From the NCBI RefSeq assembly GCF_016907675.1, contig NZ_JAFBCJ010000001.1, positions 4,092,001-4,156,000 of the forward strand: DNA of 64,000 bases, read 5' to 3'. This DNA is from Geodermatophilus bullaregiensis. Lineage in GTDB: Bacteria > Actinomycetota > Actinomycetes > Mycobacteriales > Geodermatophilaceae. Position 1 is the first letter of the stretch; each line of letters begins with the position of its first letter. Under the pieces are notes generated by a model. It ran no database searches. It worked only from the letters and a program-made list of their open reading frames with translations, and had not been told where the DNA came from. A program made the position numbers and the translations under genes. Of this stretch, positions 26,603 through 38,523 are shown in pieces.

Positions 26603-26682
26603 CGGGCCCGGGTGGCCCGGACCCCGCTGCGCCCACGGCGAACAGGCCCCCGCGCCGGGACTCCGGGCCGGGGGGTGCGCGT

Positions 26683-26688
26683 TAGGGT
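26683..26688 (+). promoter_or_regulatory. -10 element TAGGGT before clpP1
   Basis: TAGGGT in the sequence gcgttagggtcg, about 120 bases upstream of the clpP1 start and after the tig terminator. No good -35 is visible. An activator such as ClgR would be expected from related species, but I see no clear box. Confidence 0.35.
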
Positions 26689-26806
26689 CGACGTGACTCG
26701 GGGCGGGCGCCGGGGGTACGGCCCGCACGGGCCGCCGGCCCCGCTCCCCACGAGCCCGCCCATTCGAGACCGACTGCTCTCCAGTCCTACGGAGGTCACC
26801 ACACCC

Positions 26807-27442
26807 GTGAGCACCGACCCGAACCTGGCGACCTCCCCGCTGATGCGGGGTGGCGCCGGGGGGATGAACCTCAACGACTCGGTCTACGAGCGCCTGCTGC
26901 GCGAGCGGATCATCTTCCTGGGCACCCAGGTGGACGACGTCATCGCCAACCAGCTGGCCGCGCAGATGCTGCTGCTGTCGGCCGAGGACCCCAAGCGCGA
27001 CATCCACCTGTACATCAACTCGCCCGGTGGCTCGGTCAGCGCCGGTATGGCCATCTACGACACGATGCAGTTCATCGACTGCGACGTCGCCACCTACGGC
27101 ATGGGCCTGGCCGCGTCGATGGGTCAGTTCCTGCTCACCGCCGGCACCCGGGGCAAGCGCTACGCCCTGCCGCACGCGCGGATCATGATGCACCAGCCCT
27201 CGGCCGGCGTCGGCGGCACGGCCGCGGACATCGCCATCCAGGCCGACCTCTTCCGCCGCACCAAGCGCGAGCTCAACGAGCTGCAGTCGCAGCACACCGG
27301 CCAGCCGGTCGAGCAGATCGAGCGCGACTCCGACCGCGACCGCTGGTTCACCGCGCAGGAGGCCCTCGAGTACGGCTTCGTCGACCACGTGGTGAGCAAG
27401 GCCGCCATGACCGACAGCACCAACCCGGTCACCGACAACTGA
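26807..27442 (+). CDS. clpP1: ATP-dependent Clp protease proteolytic subunit 1
   Basis: 211 residues from GTG 26807, preceded by ACGGAGGTCACC. Serine protease chamber subunit with catalytic Ser104 ([10 protein letters not shown]), His129 (IMMHQPSAG) and Asp178 (DSDRDRWF). The substrate-stabilising [10 protein letters not shown] loop is at 71-80. In actinobacteria ClpP1 and ClpP2 form a mixed double-ring enzyme fed by ClpX or ClpC. The frame is open upstream to 26612, but the extra part is not conserved and the ribosome binding site fixes GTG 26807. clpP2 follows after 19 bases, so they form an operon. Confidence 0.96.
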   Translation: MSTDPNLATSPLMRGGAGGMNLNDSVYERLLRERIIFLGTQVDDVIANQLAAQMLLLSAEDPKRDIHLYINSPGGSVSAGMAIYDTMQFIDCDVATYGMGLAASMGQFLLTAGTRGKRYALPHARIMMHQPSAGVGGTAADIAIQADLFRRTKRELNELQSQHTGQPVEQIERDSDRDRWFTAQEALEYGFVDHVVSKAAMTDSTNPVTDN

Positions 27443-27461
27443 CGGTTCGGAGGAACTGACG

Positions 27462-28088
27462 ATGAGCTTCCAGATGCCCTCCAGCCGTTACATCCTGCCC
27501 TCCTTCGTGGAGCGCACGAGCTACGGCATGAAGGAGTCCAACCCCTACAACAAGCTCTTCGAGGAGCGGATCATCTTCCTCGGGGTGCAGATCGACGACG
27601 CGTCGGCGAACGACGTGATGGCCCAGCTGATCACGCTGGAGTCGGCCGACCCCGACCGCGACATCACGATCTACATCAACTCGCCCGGTGGCTCGTTCAC
27701 GTCGCTGATGGCCATCTACGACACGATGATGTTCGTCCGGCCCGACATCCAGACCGTCTGCATGGGCCAGGCGGCCTCCGCCGCGGCCGTCCTGCTCGCG
27801 GCCGGGACCCCGGGCAAGCGGCTGGCGCTGCCGTACTCGCGGGTGCTCATCCACCAGCCCTCGGGCGAGGCCGGCGGCCAGGTCTCCGACCTGGAGATCC
27901 ACGCCGCGGAGATCCAGCGGGTGCGCGCGCAGATGGAGGAGATCCTCGCGCGGCACACCGGCCGGTCGGTGGACCAGGTCCGCACCGACATCGACCGCGA
28001 CAAGATCCTGACCGCGACCGAGGCCAAGGACTACGGCATCGTCGACCAGGTCATCCAGAGCCGGAAGCTCAACGCGCTGCCGGCATGA
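27462..28088 (+). CDS. clpP2: ATP-dependent Clp protease proteolytic subunit 2
   Basis: 208 residues. Catalytic Ser106 ([10 protein letters not shown]), His131 (VLIHQPSGE) and Asp180 (DIDRDK). The N-terminus [20 protein letters not shown] is the typical ClpP2 form. The GTSPGG-equivalent loop is [10 protein letters not shown] at 73-82. It pairs with ClpP1 to form the active ClpP1P2 tetradecamer. GGAGGA precedes ATG 27462. It is separated from clpX by about 310 bases, so clpX probably has its own promoter. Confidence 0.96.
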   Translation: MSFQMPSSRYILPSFVERTSYGMKESNPYNKLFEERIIFLGVQIDDASANDVMAQLITLESADPDRDITIYINSPGGSFTSLMAIYDTMMFVRPDIQTVCMGQAASAAAVLLAAGTPGKRLALPYSRVLIHQPSGEAGGQVSDLEIHAAEIQRVRAQMEEILARHTGRSVDQVRTDIDRDKILTATEAKDYGIVDQVIQSRKLNALPA

Positions 28089-28397
28089 GCAGCGCCCTCG
28101 TCCCCCGGACGGTGCGGGCCGGAGTCGCGCGTGTCGCGCCCTCGACCCGTACCGTTTGGGGGGCAGTGCCGGGAGTGACGTGCGAGTCGACGGTCCCCGG
28201 CGCACCGGGGCGTCGCAGCCCCGCGGCGCCGGCGGCGGCAGGTAGCGTCGGCGAACGGCCGATCCCCGGCCGGCAGCGCCGGGAGGTCACCCTCGCGGCA
28301 CCCGCCTCCAGCGGGGCAGGGCACGGGCACGAGAGCGACACACATCCGCAGGTCCGATCCACGCAGGACCTGCTTCCCCCGAGGTGGAGGTCAGCAG
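28089..28397. other. Spacer between clpP2 and clpX
   Basis: 309 bases without a gene. A TACCGT at about 28149-28154 could be a -10 element. The last part holds a GAGGTGGAGG stretch that serves clpX translation. No clear terminator or operator is seen. Confidence 0.4.
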
Positions 28398-29672
<1,275 letters not shown>

Positions 29673-29687
29673 CCGCGCCGACACGTC

Positions 29688-29727
29688 CACGACGGCCCGT
29701 CCCCCGCGAGGGAGGCGGGCCGTCGTG
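29688..29727 (+). terminator. Hairpin after clpX
   Basis: cacgacggcccg pairs perfectly with cgggccgtcgtg (12 bases, 16-base loop), 16 bases after the clpX stop. Confidence 0.75.
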
Positions 29728-29747
29728 CTGTCGGCGCCGCGACGGGC

Positions 29748-29812
29748 GCCGGGCGTGTGCGCCCACGCCGCACTCGGTTGCTCCGCGTGCGGCGTCAGCG
29801 CACACGCCCGGC
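29748..29812. repeat. Large interrupted palindrome between clpX and the DUF559 gene
   Basis: gccgggcgtgtgcgc (29748-29762) and acgccgcac (29765-29773) pair with gtgcggcgt (29787-29795) and gcgcacacgcccggc (29798-29812). That is 24 paired bases with a 2x2 internal mismatch and a 13-base loop. It is separate from the clpX terminator. A related gcgcacacgc occurs at about 30839, after the next gene. Confidence 0.7.
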
Positions 29813-29889
29813 CGTCCACCGGGTGCCAGGGCATCCACAGGTGCCGTCGGTGGCCGCACGACGACCGGCCGCACATCGATGCTCGCCGC

Positions 29890-30806
29890 ATGGCACACGA
29901 CCCCGCGGCCGTCGTCGGCCCGGACGGCTGGGTCACCTGGGAGGTGCTCACCGCACGGGTGGACCGCAGCACGGTGACCCGATGGGTGACCGCCGGCCGA
30001 CTCGTGCGCGTCCAGCCCGGCGTCTACGCCCTGCCCGGGATGGCCGGCGACTGGCGGCTGCGGATGGAGGCCGCGGCGCGGGCGTGCGGCGGGGTGGTCA
30101 GCCACCGGTCGGCACTGGCGCTGTGGGAGCTCGCCCCACCCGGCGGGCCGATCCACCTCACGGTCTCGCACCGGCGGAGCGGACGCGGGACCGAGGGCGT
30201 CGTGCTGCACCGGTCGAGCGACCTCGACCGGAGCGTCCGCCGGGTCGATGGGCTGCCGGTGTCCTGCCCTGAGCGGGCGGTGGTCGACTCGTGGGGGACG
30301 CCGGCTGGACTGACCAGACCGGCAGTCCGTGCTGCGGCCATCGATGCGGTCCGGCGCCGCCTGTGCCGGCCGCAGGGACTGCTCCTCGAGGTCGAGCGCC
30401 GGCCATGCCTCTCGGGACGGGCCGAGGTGGTGGCGTTGGTGCGGCTCCTGGCCGAGGGGTGCCGGAGTGAACTCGAGATCTGGGGATGCCTGGCCGTGCT
30501 GCGTGCGCCGGGCACGCCGGAGTTCACCCTCCAGCGCCCCGTCGAGGTCGCCGGGGAGGTCTTCGTCCTCGACGCCGCCTACGACGACGTCCGGCTCGCC
30601 GTCGAGATGGACGGCGCCGCCTGGCACGGCTCGCGCAGCCAGCGCGAGCGGGACATCAGGCGTGACGCGCTCGTGGCGACGGCGGGCTGGCAGACGCTGC
30701 GCTTCGGGTTCCGCCGGATGACCACCGAGCCGGAGCGCTGTCGGGCCGGGTCGAGGCCGTCTACACGGCCCGTCGTCGCCTGCTCCGGCCGAACGGGGTG
30801 CGCTGA
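29890..30806 (+). pseudogene. AbiEi-type/DUF559 protein with 3' frameshift
   Basis: N-terminal winged-helix part of the AbiEi antitoxin type: DGWVTWEVLTARVDRSTVTR, GRLVRVQPGVYALPG, VVSHRSALALWEL. The C-terminal DUF559 (Vsr/restriction-endonuclease-like) domain reads FVLDAAYDDVRLAVEMDGAA, WHGSRSQRERDIRRDA, QTLRFGFRRM. Such two-domain proteins are common in actinobacteria; their function is unproven. Near 30742 the frame shifts: the expected tail VEAVYTARRRLLRPNGVR lies in another frame and stops at 30806, while the original frame runs on into the next gene. The shift removes only about 20 tail residues, so function may persist, or it may be a sequence error. Confidence 0.7.
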
Positions 30807-30893
30807 CGCCGCGGTCCCACCTCCGGAACACGGCGCCGGCGCACACGCTCGCCGGTCGTCGACAGGCCCGCGGACCGCCGCGCTGGCACGCTG

Positions 30894-31829
30894 GTGGGGG
30901 TGCGCGCCCTCACCTCCCTGCCCGACGCGGCGCGCGAGGCGTTCCGTGCCCGTGTCTCCGGCGACCCCACCGGCGCTCCCGACTGGGTCCGGGACATCGC
31001 GCGGGTCGGCGCGGGCCCGGGCTGGTTCGAGCCGGACGGCGTGGTGTGGCGGGTGCACGGCGACCTGTCCACGCTGGTCGGCGGGGTGGCCGCGCTGCTC
31101 GGTCAGGCCGCCCACCCGCTCGCGCTGGCCGGGGTGCAGCGCCACTCGGCGTACCGCGAGGACCCGTGGAAGCGGCTGGCCGGCACCGCCCGCTGGCTGG
31201 TGGTAAGCACCTTCGGCTCCGCGGAGCTCGCCGAGCGGGAGGCCGCCCGGGTCCGCGGGATGCACACCCGGGTGCGCGGCCGCGTCGGCGACCGGCCGTA
31301 CTCGGCGTCCGACCCGGCCCTGCTGCGCTGGGTGCACCTGGCCTTCACCGACGCCTTCCTCGCCGCCCAGCAGGCCGTCGGGCAGGACCTCACACCGCGC
31401 TTCGGGCGGCGCTGGCCCGACGTCTACGTGGCCGAGTGGGCCCGCACCGCGCGGGAGCTGGGCGCCACCGACCTCCCGTCGAGCACCGGAGAGCTGGCCG
31501 AGGCGCTGGCCGCGTGCCGGCCGGAGCTCGCGCCGGTGCCGGACTCGCTGCGCGCCTTCCTGGCCGCGCCGCCGGGGCTCAGCCCACCCGAGCGGGTCTT
31601 CTACCGGGGCCTGTCCGGCGCCGCGGCGCAGGTGGTCTCACCCGCGGTGGCCGGGTGCGCCGGCGTGCCCGGCCGGGGACGCGGCGGCGCCGTCCCGGTG
31701 ACCGTGGCCCGCCTGCAGCTGCGCGCCCTCCGCCTCGCGCTCGGCGGCCACAGCCCGTCGGAGGAGGCGGCCCGCTGGCGGCTGGGCCTGGGTCCGGCAC
31801 CCGCCTGGGCGGGGGAGGACGCCGCCTGA
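30894..31829 (+). CDS. Oxygenase MpaB family protein (DUF2236)
   Basis: 311 residues. Family blocks are visible: DGVVWRVHGDLSTLVGG, LLGQAAHPLALAGVQRHSAY, DPWKRLAGTARWLVVSTFGS, RVRGMHTRVRGRV and YSASDPALLRWVHLAFTDAF. The DUF2236 family includes latex-clearing protein and MpaB-type enzymes, and its conserved His/Arg residues bind a b-type heme. The substrate here is unknown and no signal peptide is present. The start is GTG 30894 (or 30900). It converges on valS, whose stop lies 36 bases away. Confidence 0.85.
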   Translation: MGVRALTSLPDAAREAFRARVSGDPTGAPDWVRDIARVGAGPGWFEPDGVVWRVHGDLSTLVGGVAALLGQAAHPLALAGVQRHSAYREDPWKRLAGTARWLVVSTFGSAELAEREAARVRGMHTRVRGRVGDRPYSASDPALLRWVHLAFTDAFLAAQQAVGQDLTPRFGRRWPDVYVAEWARTARELGATDLPSSTGELAEALAACRPELAPVPDSLRAFLAAPPGLSPPERVFYRGLSGAAAQVVSPAVAGCAGVPGRGRGGAVPVTVARLQLRALRLALGGHSPSEEAARWRLGLGPAPAWAGEDAA

Positions 31830-31869
31830 CCCGACCCCGCCGGGATCGCCACGGGGACCGGCGGGTCAG
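31826..31869. terminator. Shared hairpin between convergent DUF2236 gene and valS
   Basis: ctgacccg...ccgg on the left pairs with ccggcgggtcag on the right, with a 6-base bulge. It spans both stop codons and could end transcription from either side. Confidence 0.45.
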
Positions 31870-34451
31870 GACTCCGTCGGGGGCGCCAGGACGACGTCGA
31901 CCGACAGCGGGCCGTCACCGGCGACGACGCTGAGCGACGCGATCCGCCCGGCGTCCACCAGGTCACCCCGCGCGGCCTCCAGCAGTGCCACCTGGGCCGA
32001 CGGGGCGGTCACCGTCGCCGACGAGACGTCGGCCCGCATCGACACCTTCGCGTCGGACTTGGCCTTGCGGACGCCGGCCAGCGCGGTCGCCACCGCCGGC
32101 ACCACCGCCGGGTCGCCGCCGGTCGGCAGCTCGGCCGCGGCCGGCCACGCCGCCCGGTGCACCGAGCCGGCCTGCCACCACGACCAGACCTCCTCGGTGA
32201 CGAAGGGCAGCACCGGGGCGAACAGCCGCAGCTGCACCGACAGCGCCAGCGCCAGCGTCGCCTGCGCCGACTCCGCCGCCGGGCCGGTCCCGTAGGCGCG
32301 GGACTTCACCAGCTCGACGTAGTCGTCGCAGAAGGACCAGAAGAACCCCTCGGTCACCTCGAGCGCGCGGGTGTAGTTGTAGGCCTCCATCGCCGCGGTC
32401 GCCTCGTCGGCCACCGACGCCAGCGAGGCCAGCAGCCCCAGGTCGATCGGCTCGCTGACCTGCTCACCGCTCAGCCCGGCGGTGACCCCGAGCCCCAGCA
32501 CGAACTTGCCGACGTTGAGGATCTTCATGGCCAGCCGCCGGCCGACCTTCATCTGCGCCTCGTCGAACGGCGAGTCCGCCCCCGGCCGCGCACCGGCGGC
32601 CCGCCACCGGACGGCGTCGGTGCCGTAGCGCTCCAGCACGTCGATCGGCGTGACGACGTTGCCCTTGGACTTCGACATCTTCTTGCGGTCGGGGTCGACG
32701 ACGAAGCCGGAGATCGTGGCGTGCGTCCACGGCACCGTGCCGTGCTCGAAGTGCGAGCGGACGACGGTGGAGAACAGCCAGGTCCGGATGATGTCGTGCG
32801 CCTGCGGCCGCTGGTCCATGGGGAAGACGTGCGCGAACAGCTCCGGGTCGGTGTCCCAGCCCGAGGCCACCTGCGGCGACAGCGACGACGTCGCCCAGGT
32901 GTCCATGACGTCGGGGTCGGCCACGAACCCGCCCGGCACCCCGCGCTGCGACTCGTCGAACCCCTCGGGGACGTCGGAGGACGGGTCCACCGGCAGCGCC
33001 GACTCCGGCGCCAGCAGGGGCTCGTCGTACACCGGGTCGCCGGCGTCGTCGAGCCGGTACCAGACCGGGAACGGGACGCCGAAGAACCGCTGGCGGCTGA
33101 TCAGCCAGTCGCCGTTGAGGCCCTCGACCCAGTTCTCGTAGCGGTACCGCATGTGCTCGGGCACCCACTGGATCTCCCGGCCGCGGGCGACCAGCGCGTC
33201 GCGCAGCTCGGGGGAGCGGCCGCCGTTGCGGATGTACCACTGCCGCGTGGTGACGATCTCCAGCGGCCGCTCGCCCTTCTCGTAGAACTTGACCGGGTGG
33301 GTGATCGACTGCGGCTCGCCGTGCAGGTCGCCGGACTCGCGCAGCATCTCCACGATCCGCTGCTGGGCGCCGAACGCCGTCTTCCCGGCCAGCTCGGCGT
33401 AGGGCGCCGCGGGCACGCCGGACGGCGCGTCGGGGACCAGCCGGCCGTCCCAGCCGATCACCGCGCGGGTGGGCAGCTGCAGCTCCCGCCACCAGGTGAC
33501 GTCGTTGAGGTCGCCGAAGGTGCAGATCATCGCGATGCCCGAGCCCTTGTCCGGCTCGGCCAGGCGGTGGGCGACCACCGGCACCTCGACGTCGAACAGC
33601 GGCGTGCGCACCGTCCGCCCGAACAGCGGTCGGTAGCGCTCGTCGTCGGGGTGGGCGACCAGCGCGACGCAGGCCGGCAGCAGCTCGGGCCGGGTGGTCT
33701 CGATGAACACCGGGCCGGACGGGCCGGCGAAGGAGATCCGGTGGTAGGCGCCGGGGCGCTCGCGGTCCTCGAGCTCCGCCTGGGCGACGGCGGTGCGGAA
33801 GGTGACGTCCCAGAGGGTCGGCGCCTCCTGGGCGTACGCCTCGCCGCGGGCCAGGTTGTGCAGGAACATCTTCTGCGCGGTGGCGCGGGAGGACTCCGAG
33901 ATCGTCCGGTAGACGTTCGACCAGTCGACCGACAGCCCGACGCGGCGCCACAGCTGCTCGTAGTCGCGCTCGTCCTCCTCGGTCAGCCGCATGCACAGCT
34001 CGACGAAGGTGCGCCGGGACACCGGCACCTGCTCCTTGCCCGGCCTGGCCGGGGGCTCGAAGCCCTCGTCGTAGGGGAGCGAGGGGTCGCAGCGGACGCC
34101 GTAGTAGTTCTGCACCCGCCGCTCGGTGGGCAGCCCGTTGTCGTCCCAGCCCAGGGGGTAGTAGACGTGCTTGCCGCGCATCCGCTGGTAGCGGGCGACG
34201 ATGTCGGTGTGGGTGTAGCTGAAGACGTGCCCGACGTGCAGTGACCCGCTGACGGTCGGCGGCGGGGTGTCGATCGAGTACACCTGCTCGCGCGGCGCGG
34301 CCAGCGCCGCCTCCCGGTCGAAGGCGTAGGTGTCCAGCTCGGCCCAGCGGGCGACCCAGGTGTCCTCGAGACCGTCCAGGGTGGGCTTGTCGGGTACCCC
34401 GGCACCGGCTCCCGGGGCCGTGCTGACCGGGGTGCGGGTGTCGGCGACCAT
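31866..34451 (-). CDS. valS: Valyl-tRNA synthetase
   Basis: 861 residues, class I synthetase charging tRNA-Val. The signature HVGH is at 72-75 ([20 protein letters not shown]) and KMSKS is near 590 ([13 protein letters not shown]). The editing CP1 domain lies between, with the threonine-rich [22 protein letters not shown]-terminal anticodon-binding domain follows. The protein is shorter than E. coli ValS at the C-terminus, as in other actinobacterial forms of this subgroup that lack the long coiled coil. The start is ATG 34451, supported by GGATGGGG just upstream; ATG 34460 is possible. The frame is open far upstream over folC, but that extension is antisense and not real. Confidence 0.95.
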   Translation of the reverse strand: MVADTRTPVSTAPGAGAGVPDKPTLDGLEDTWVARWAELDTYAFDREAALAAPREQVYSIDTPPPTVSGSLHVGHVFSYTHTDIVARYQRMRGKHVYYPLGWDDNGLPTERRVQNYYGVRCDPSLPYDEGFEPPARPGKEQVPVSRRTFVELCMRLTEEDERDYEQLWRRVGLSVDWSNVYRTISESSRATAQKMFLHNLARGEAYAQEAPTLWDVTFRTAVAQAELEDRERPGAYHRISFAGPSGPVFIETTRPELLPACVALVAHPDDERYRPLFGRTVRTPLFDVEVPVVAHRLAEPDKGSGIAMICTFGDLNDVTWWRELQLPTRAVIGWDGRLVPDAPSGVPAAPYAELAGKTAFGAQQRIVEMLRESGDLHGEPQSITHPVKFYEKGERPLEIVTTRQWYIRNGGRSPELRDALVARGREIQWVPEHMRYRYENWVEGLNGDWLISRQRFFGVPFPVWYRLDDAGDPVYDEPLLAPESALPVDPSSDVPEGFDESQRGVPGGFVADPDVMDTWATSSLSPQVASGWDTDPELFAHVFPMDQRPQAHDIIRTWLFSTVVRSHFEHGTVPWTHATISGFVVDPDRKKMSKSKGNVVTPIDVLERYGTDAVRWRAAGARPGADSPFDEAQMKVGRRLAMKILNVGKFVLGLGVTAGLSGEQVSEPIDLGLLASLASVADEATAAMEAYNYTRALEVTEGFFWSFCDDYVELVKSRAYGTGPAAESAQATLALALSVQLRLFAPVLPFVTEEVWSWWQAGSVHRAAWPAAAELPTGGDPAVVPAVATALAGVRKAKSDAKVSMRADVSSATVTAPSAQVALLEAARGDLVDAGRIASLSVVAGDGPLSVDVVLAPPTES

Positions 34452-34493
34452 GGGCCCCATCCTAGGAAGTCCGCGGCTGGCATCCTGGGGAGG

Positions 34494-35858
34494 ATGAGCA
34501 GCACAGGTCCGGGCGGCGACGCCGAGCTCGCCCGCGTCGAGAAGGCGCTGCTCGCGCGCTGGCCCGAGACGCGCCTGGAGCCCTCCCTCGGCCGCATCGC
34601 CGCGCTGGTCGACCTGCTCGGCTCCCCACACCGCGCGATGCCCGTCGTGCAGGTCGCCGGCACCAACGGCAAGACGACGACGGCGCGCATGGTCGACGAG
34701 CTGCTGCGCGGCTTCGGCCTGCGCGTCGGCCGGTTCACCAGCCCGCACCTGCAGTCGATGCGCGAGCGGATCGTCCTCGACGGCGAGCCGGTGAGCGCCG
34801 AGCGGTTCGTCGAGACCTTCGACGACGTCGCGCCCTACGTCGACATGGTCGACGCCGCCGGCGAGCACCCGATGAGCTTCTTCGAGGTCGTGGTCGGCAT
34901 GGGGTACGCGCTGTTCGCCGACGCGCCGGTCGACGTCGCCGTCGTCGAGGTCGGCATGGGCGGGACCTGGGACGCCACCAACGTCGTCGACGCGCGGGTC
35001 GCCGTCGTCACGCCGGTGGCGCTGGACCACGCCGAGTACCTCGGCCCCGACGTCGCCACGATCGCCGGGGAGAAGGCCGGGATCATCAAGCCCGACGCGA
35101 TCGCCGTCCTCGCCCGCCAGGAGCCGACCGCCCTGGACGCGCTGGTCCGCCGTGCCGTCGAGGTGGAGGCCGTCGTCGCCCGCGAGGGCACCGAGTTCGG
35201 CGTGCTCGACCGGCGGGTCGCCGTCGGCGGGCAGCAGCTGCGGCTGCAGGGCCTGGGCGGGGAGTACGGCGACGTCTTCCTGCCGCTGTTCGGCGCGCAC
35301 CAGGCGCAGAACGCCGCGACCGCGCTGGCCGCCGTCGAGGCGTTCCTCGGCGCCGGGGCGACCACCGGCACGATCGACGTCGAGACGGTGCGTGCCGCCT
35401 TCGCCGCGGTGCGCTCGCCCGGCCGGCTGGAGCGGGTGCGCACCAGCCCGACGGTGCTGGTCGACGCCGCGCACAACCCCGCGGGCATGGCCGCCACCGT
35501 CGACGCCGTCCGCGAGTCCTTCGACTTCACCCGGCTCGTCGGCGTGGTCGGCGCGGTGCACGGCAAGGACGTGTCCGGCATGCTCGCCGCCCTGGAGGAC
35601 GTCTGCGCCGAGCTGGTGGTGACCCAGAACAGCTCGTCGCGGGCGATGCCGGCCGACGAGCTGGGCGCGCTGGCCGTCGACGTCTTCGGCGCCGACCGGG
35701 TCAGCGTCTCCCCGCGCCTGCCCGAGGCCCTCACCGAGGCGATCGAGCTGGCCGAGGCCGGTCCGGACGACGCGCTCGGCGGCTCGGGCGTGCTGGTCAC
35801 CGGCAGCGTGATCACCGCGGGGGAGGCCCGCACCATCCTGGGCGGGACGACGCCGTGA
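34494..35858 (+). CDS. folC: Folylpolyglutamate synthase / dihydrofolate synthase
   Basis: 454 residues, Mur-ligase-type ATP-dependent enzyme adding glutamate to dihydropteroate and folates. The ATP-binding loop is [18 protein letters not shown] (about 53-70). [16 protein letters not shown] is the folate-binding segment. The central-domain Mg and ligase motifs include [14 protein letters not shown] and GEKAGIIKP, and the C-terminal domain has [21 protein letters not shown] precedes ATG 34494. It is divergent from valS with a 42-base gap and is followed by DUF4233 with a 4-base overlap, as in Mycobacterium (Rv2447c-Rv2446c). Confidence 0.95.
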   Translation: MSSTGPGGDAELARVEKALLARWPETRLEPSLGRIAALVDLLGSPHRAMPVVQVAGTNGKTTTARMVDELLRGFGLRVGRFTSPHLQSMRERIVLDGEPVSAERFVETFDDVAPYVDMVDAAGEHPMSFFEVVVGMGYALFADAPVDVAVVEVGMGGTWDATNVVDARVAVVTPVALDHAEYLGPDVATIAGEKAGIIKPDAIAVLARQEPTALDALVRRAVEVEAVVAREGTEFGVLDRRVAVGGQQLRLQGLGGEYGDVFLPLFGAHQAQNAATALAAVEAFLGAGATTGTIDVETVRAAFAAVRSPGRLERVRTSPTVLVDAAHNPAGMAATVDAVRESFDFTRLVGVVGAVHGKDVSGMLAALEDVCAELVVTQNSSSRAMPADELGALAVDVFGADRVSVSPRLPEALTEAIELAEAGPDDALGGSGVLVTGSVITAGEARTILGGTTP

Positions 35859-36226
35859 CCGCGCCCGACCCGGTCCGCGCGGCGAGGGCGCTGCGCGGCG
35901 CGGCGGCGGCGGTGCTGCTGCTCGAGGGCATCGCGGTGCTGTTCGTGCCCCGCGCGATCGCGCAGACCGAGGCCGGCCTGGGCGGTGTCCGGCTGACGAT
36001 CCTGCTCGTGCTGGCCCTCGTCCTCATCCTGGCCAGCGGCGTCCAGCGCCGGCCGCGGGGACTGGAGGTCGCCACCGCGCTGCAGGTGCCGCTGCTGCTC
36101 ACCGGGCTCATCGACGCCGCCATGTGGTTCGTCGGCGGCCTCTTCGTGCTCATCTGGCTCTACCTGCTGCAGGTGCGCAAGGACCTGCTCGGCTCGCCGT
36201 TCGCCCAGCCGGCCGCCGGCGACTGA
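35855..36226 (+). CDS. DUF4233 membrane protein
   Basis: 123 residues with about four hydrophobic segments ([66 protein letters not shown]). It is the orthologue by position of M. tuberculosis Rv2446c, which sits between folC and ndk. Its function is unknown. GTG 35855 overlaps the folC stop by four bases, so the two are translationally coupled. Confidence 0.85.
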   Translation: MTAPDPVRAARALRGAAAAVLLLEGIAVLFVPRAIAQTEAGLGGVRLTILLVLALVLILASGVQRRPRGLEVATALQVPLLLTGLIDAAMWFVGGLFVLIWLYLLQVRKDLLGSPFAQPAAGD

Positions 36227-36271
36227 CTCCGGCCGGCACCCGGCGAGCGACCCGGGCCGGCGCCCGGCGGC

Positions 36272-36808
36272 TCAGGCGGCCGACGCGCCGTCGAGCCCCT
36301 GCCGGAGCCGGACGACGTCGGTGCCCAGCTGCCGCAGCACCCGCCCGACCACCGGGTCGGCGACCGCGAGGACGCCGACGACCAGGTGCCCGGTGTCGAT
36401 GACCCGGCGGCGGCTGCGGCGCGGCTGCGCCACGAGGTGCCGGAGCGCGCCCTCGAGCGCCCGCTCGGCGCCGTGGGCGAAGGGGACGTGCCCGGTGCGC
36501 GCCAGCGGTCCGCGGTCGAGCGCCCCGGGCCCGAAGGTGGACTCCGCCGCGGCACGCACCGAGTCCAGGTCGATCCCGACGGCGGCCAGGGCCTCGGCGT
36601 CCAGCTGCCCGCCCGACCGGGTGAGCGCGTCGCGGACGGTCGCGTGGTCGAGACCCACGGACCGCAGGACCGTCCCGCCGCGCCCGGGGTCGCGGGTGAG
36701 CGCGAGCAGCAGGTGCACCGGCCCGACGTGCCCGGCGCGCAGGTCGCGGGCCTCCTGCTGGGCCACGACCACCGCGCGGCGGGCCTCCTGGGCGAAGCGT
36801 TCGAACAC
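36272..36808 (-). CDS. Clp N-domain protein without an ATPase
   Basis: 178 residues made of two Clp-N repeats: [38 protein letters not shown], then [40 protein letters not shown]. In ClpC and ClpA this domain binds adaptors or substrates; here no AAA+ module follows. It may be a decoy, adaptor or sensor for the Clp machine. It starts at GTG 36808, one base after the stop of the upstream HTH gene, so the pair is one operon transcribed away from ndk. Confidence 0.82.
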   Translation of the reverse strand: MFERFAQEARRAVVVAQQEARDLRAGHVGPVHLLLALTRDPGRGGTVLRSVGLDHATVRDALTRSGGQLDAEALAAVGIDLDSVRAAAESTFGPGALDRGPLARTGHVPFAHGAERALEGALRHLVAQPRRSRRRVIDTGHLVVGVLAVADPVVGRVLRQLGTDVVRLRQGLDGASAA

Positions 36809-36809
36809 C

Positions 36810-37031
36810 TCAGACGTCCTTCCTGCTCCGGGCGTGCTCCTGGTGGACGGCCCGCCGGCTGACGCCGAGGGCCCCGGCGATCCGCTCCCACGACCAGCCG
36901 CGCGCCCGCGCGTTGCCGACCTGCAGCGCCTCGAGGCGCTCGGCCAGCTCGCGCAGCGCCCGGACGGCGCGCAGACCGGTGTCCGGGTCGCCGGCCGCGG
37001 CGGCGGTGCCGACGTCGGGAGGAGGGGTCAT
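36810..37031 (-). CDS. Small helix-turn-helix protein
   Basis: 73 residues. The C-terminal HTH reads [20 protein letters not shown] (about 47-66); the N-terminal half is a helix ([20 protein letters not shown]). Such mini-regulators paired with a Clp-N protein recur in actinobacteria. Two GTCAAC-N4-GTTGAC palindromes lie directly upstream, the first within five bases of the ATG at 37031, suggesting autoregulation. It is divergent from ndk. Confidence 0.75.
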   Translation of the reverse strand: MTPPPDVGTAAAAGDPDTGLRAVRALRELAERLEALQVGNARARGWSWERIAGALGVSRRAVHQEHARSRKDV

Positions 37032-37033
37032 GC

Positions 37034-37077
37034 GTCAACTGTGGTTGACGCCGTCCGCGATGTCAACCGGAGTTGAC
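37034..37077. promoter_or_regulatory. Twin operator-like palindromes between the HTH gene and ndk
   Basis: GTCAAC-tgtg-GTTGAC at 37034-37049 and GTCAAC-cgga-GTTGAC at 37062-37077 have centres 28 bases apart. Read leftward, a perfect TTGACA -35 lies inside the second box, with the first box over the expected -10 and start area. Binding would therefore block the HTH-ClpN promoter and might also touch ndk. Confidence 0.7.
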
Positions 37078-37090
37078 GCAGATCGTCCCG

Positions 37091-37096
37091 TAGTCT
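37091..37096 (+). promoter_or_regulatory. -10 element TAGTCT before ndk
   Basis: TAGTCT ends 8 bases before the GTG start at 37105, predicting a leaderless or nearly leaderless ndk transcript. Confidence 0.45.
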
Positions 37097-37104
37097 GCGG
37101 CACC

Positions 37105-37527
37105 GTGTCTGCACCCAGCGCTGAGCGCACCCTCGTCCTGGTCAAGCCCGACGGCGTCGCCCGCGGCCTGGTCGGGGAGGTCGTCTCCCGGCTCGAGGCC
37201 AAGGGCCTGCGGCTGGTCGCCGCCGAGTTGCGCACCCTGACCCGCGACGTCGCCGAGGAGCACTACGGCGAGCACCGCGAGAAGCCGTTCTTCGGCTCGC
37301 TGGTCGAGTTCATCACCGGTGGCCCGCTGCTGGCCCTCGTCGTGGAGGGTCCGCGCGCGATCGAGGCCTTCCGCGCGCTGGCCGGCGCCACCGACCCGGT
37401 CACGGCCGCGCCCGGCACCATCCGCGGCGACTTCGCCCTCGAGGTGCAGAGCAACATCGTGCACGGCTCGGACTCGCCGGAGTCCGCCGCGCGCGAGGTC
37501 GCGCTCTTCTTCCCCGACCTCTCCTGA
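37105..37527 (+). CDS. ndk: Nucleoside diphosphate kinase
   Basis: 140 residues. Transfers the gamma phosphate between nucleoside di- and triphosphates through phospho-His120 in SNIVHGSDS. The opening [20 protein letters not shown], then [20 protein letters not shown] and GTIRGDFAL, are the usual blocks. The start is GTG 37105 ([16 protein letters not shown]); an open upstream frame crosses the operator boxes and is not conserved. A GC-rich inverted repeat follows the stop at about 37540-37559. Confidence 0.96.
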   Translation: MSAPSAERTLVLVKPDGVARGLVGEVVSRLEAKGLRLVAAELRTLTRDVAEEHYGEHREKPFFGSLVEFITGGPLLALVVEGPRAIEAFRALAGATDPVTAAPGTIRGDFALEVQSNIVHGSDSPESAAREVALFFPDLS

Positions 37528-37559
37528 GACCGACTGGACCCCGCCCCCGGGGCCGGGGA

Positions 37560-37565
37560 TAGCGT
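37560..37565 (+). promoter_or_regulatory. -10 element TAGCGT before the ABC operon
   Basis: TAGCGT ends 7 bases before GTG 37573, suggesting a leaderless start of the three-gene exporter operon. Confidence 0.4.
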
Positions 37566-37572
37566 CGGGGTC

Positions 37573-38522
<950 letters not shown>

Positions 38523-38523
<1 letters not shown>

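Noticed and set aside
24634-26874. Very long minus-strand frame over amidase end, tRNA-Pro, tig and clpP1
   Set aside because: It is antisense to well-identified genes, has repetitive Leu/Val/Gly-rich text and no family match; such frames are expected at this GC content.
28089-28397. Small genes in the clpP2-clpX spacer
   Set aside because: Open frames on both strands lack ribosome binding sites and family similarity.
30807-31206. Continuation of the DUF559 frame into the DUF2236 gene
   Set aside because: It results from the frameshift near 30742; the translated text has no similarity and overlaps a conserved gene.
34452-35561. N-terminal extension of the valS frame across folC
   Set aside because: ValS homology begins at about 34451; the extension is antisense to folC, which has all its motifs.
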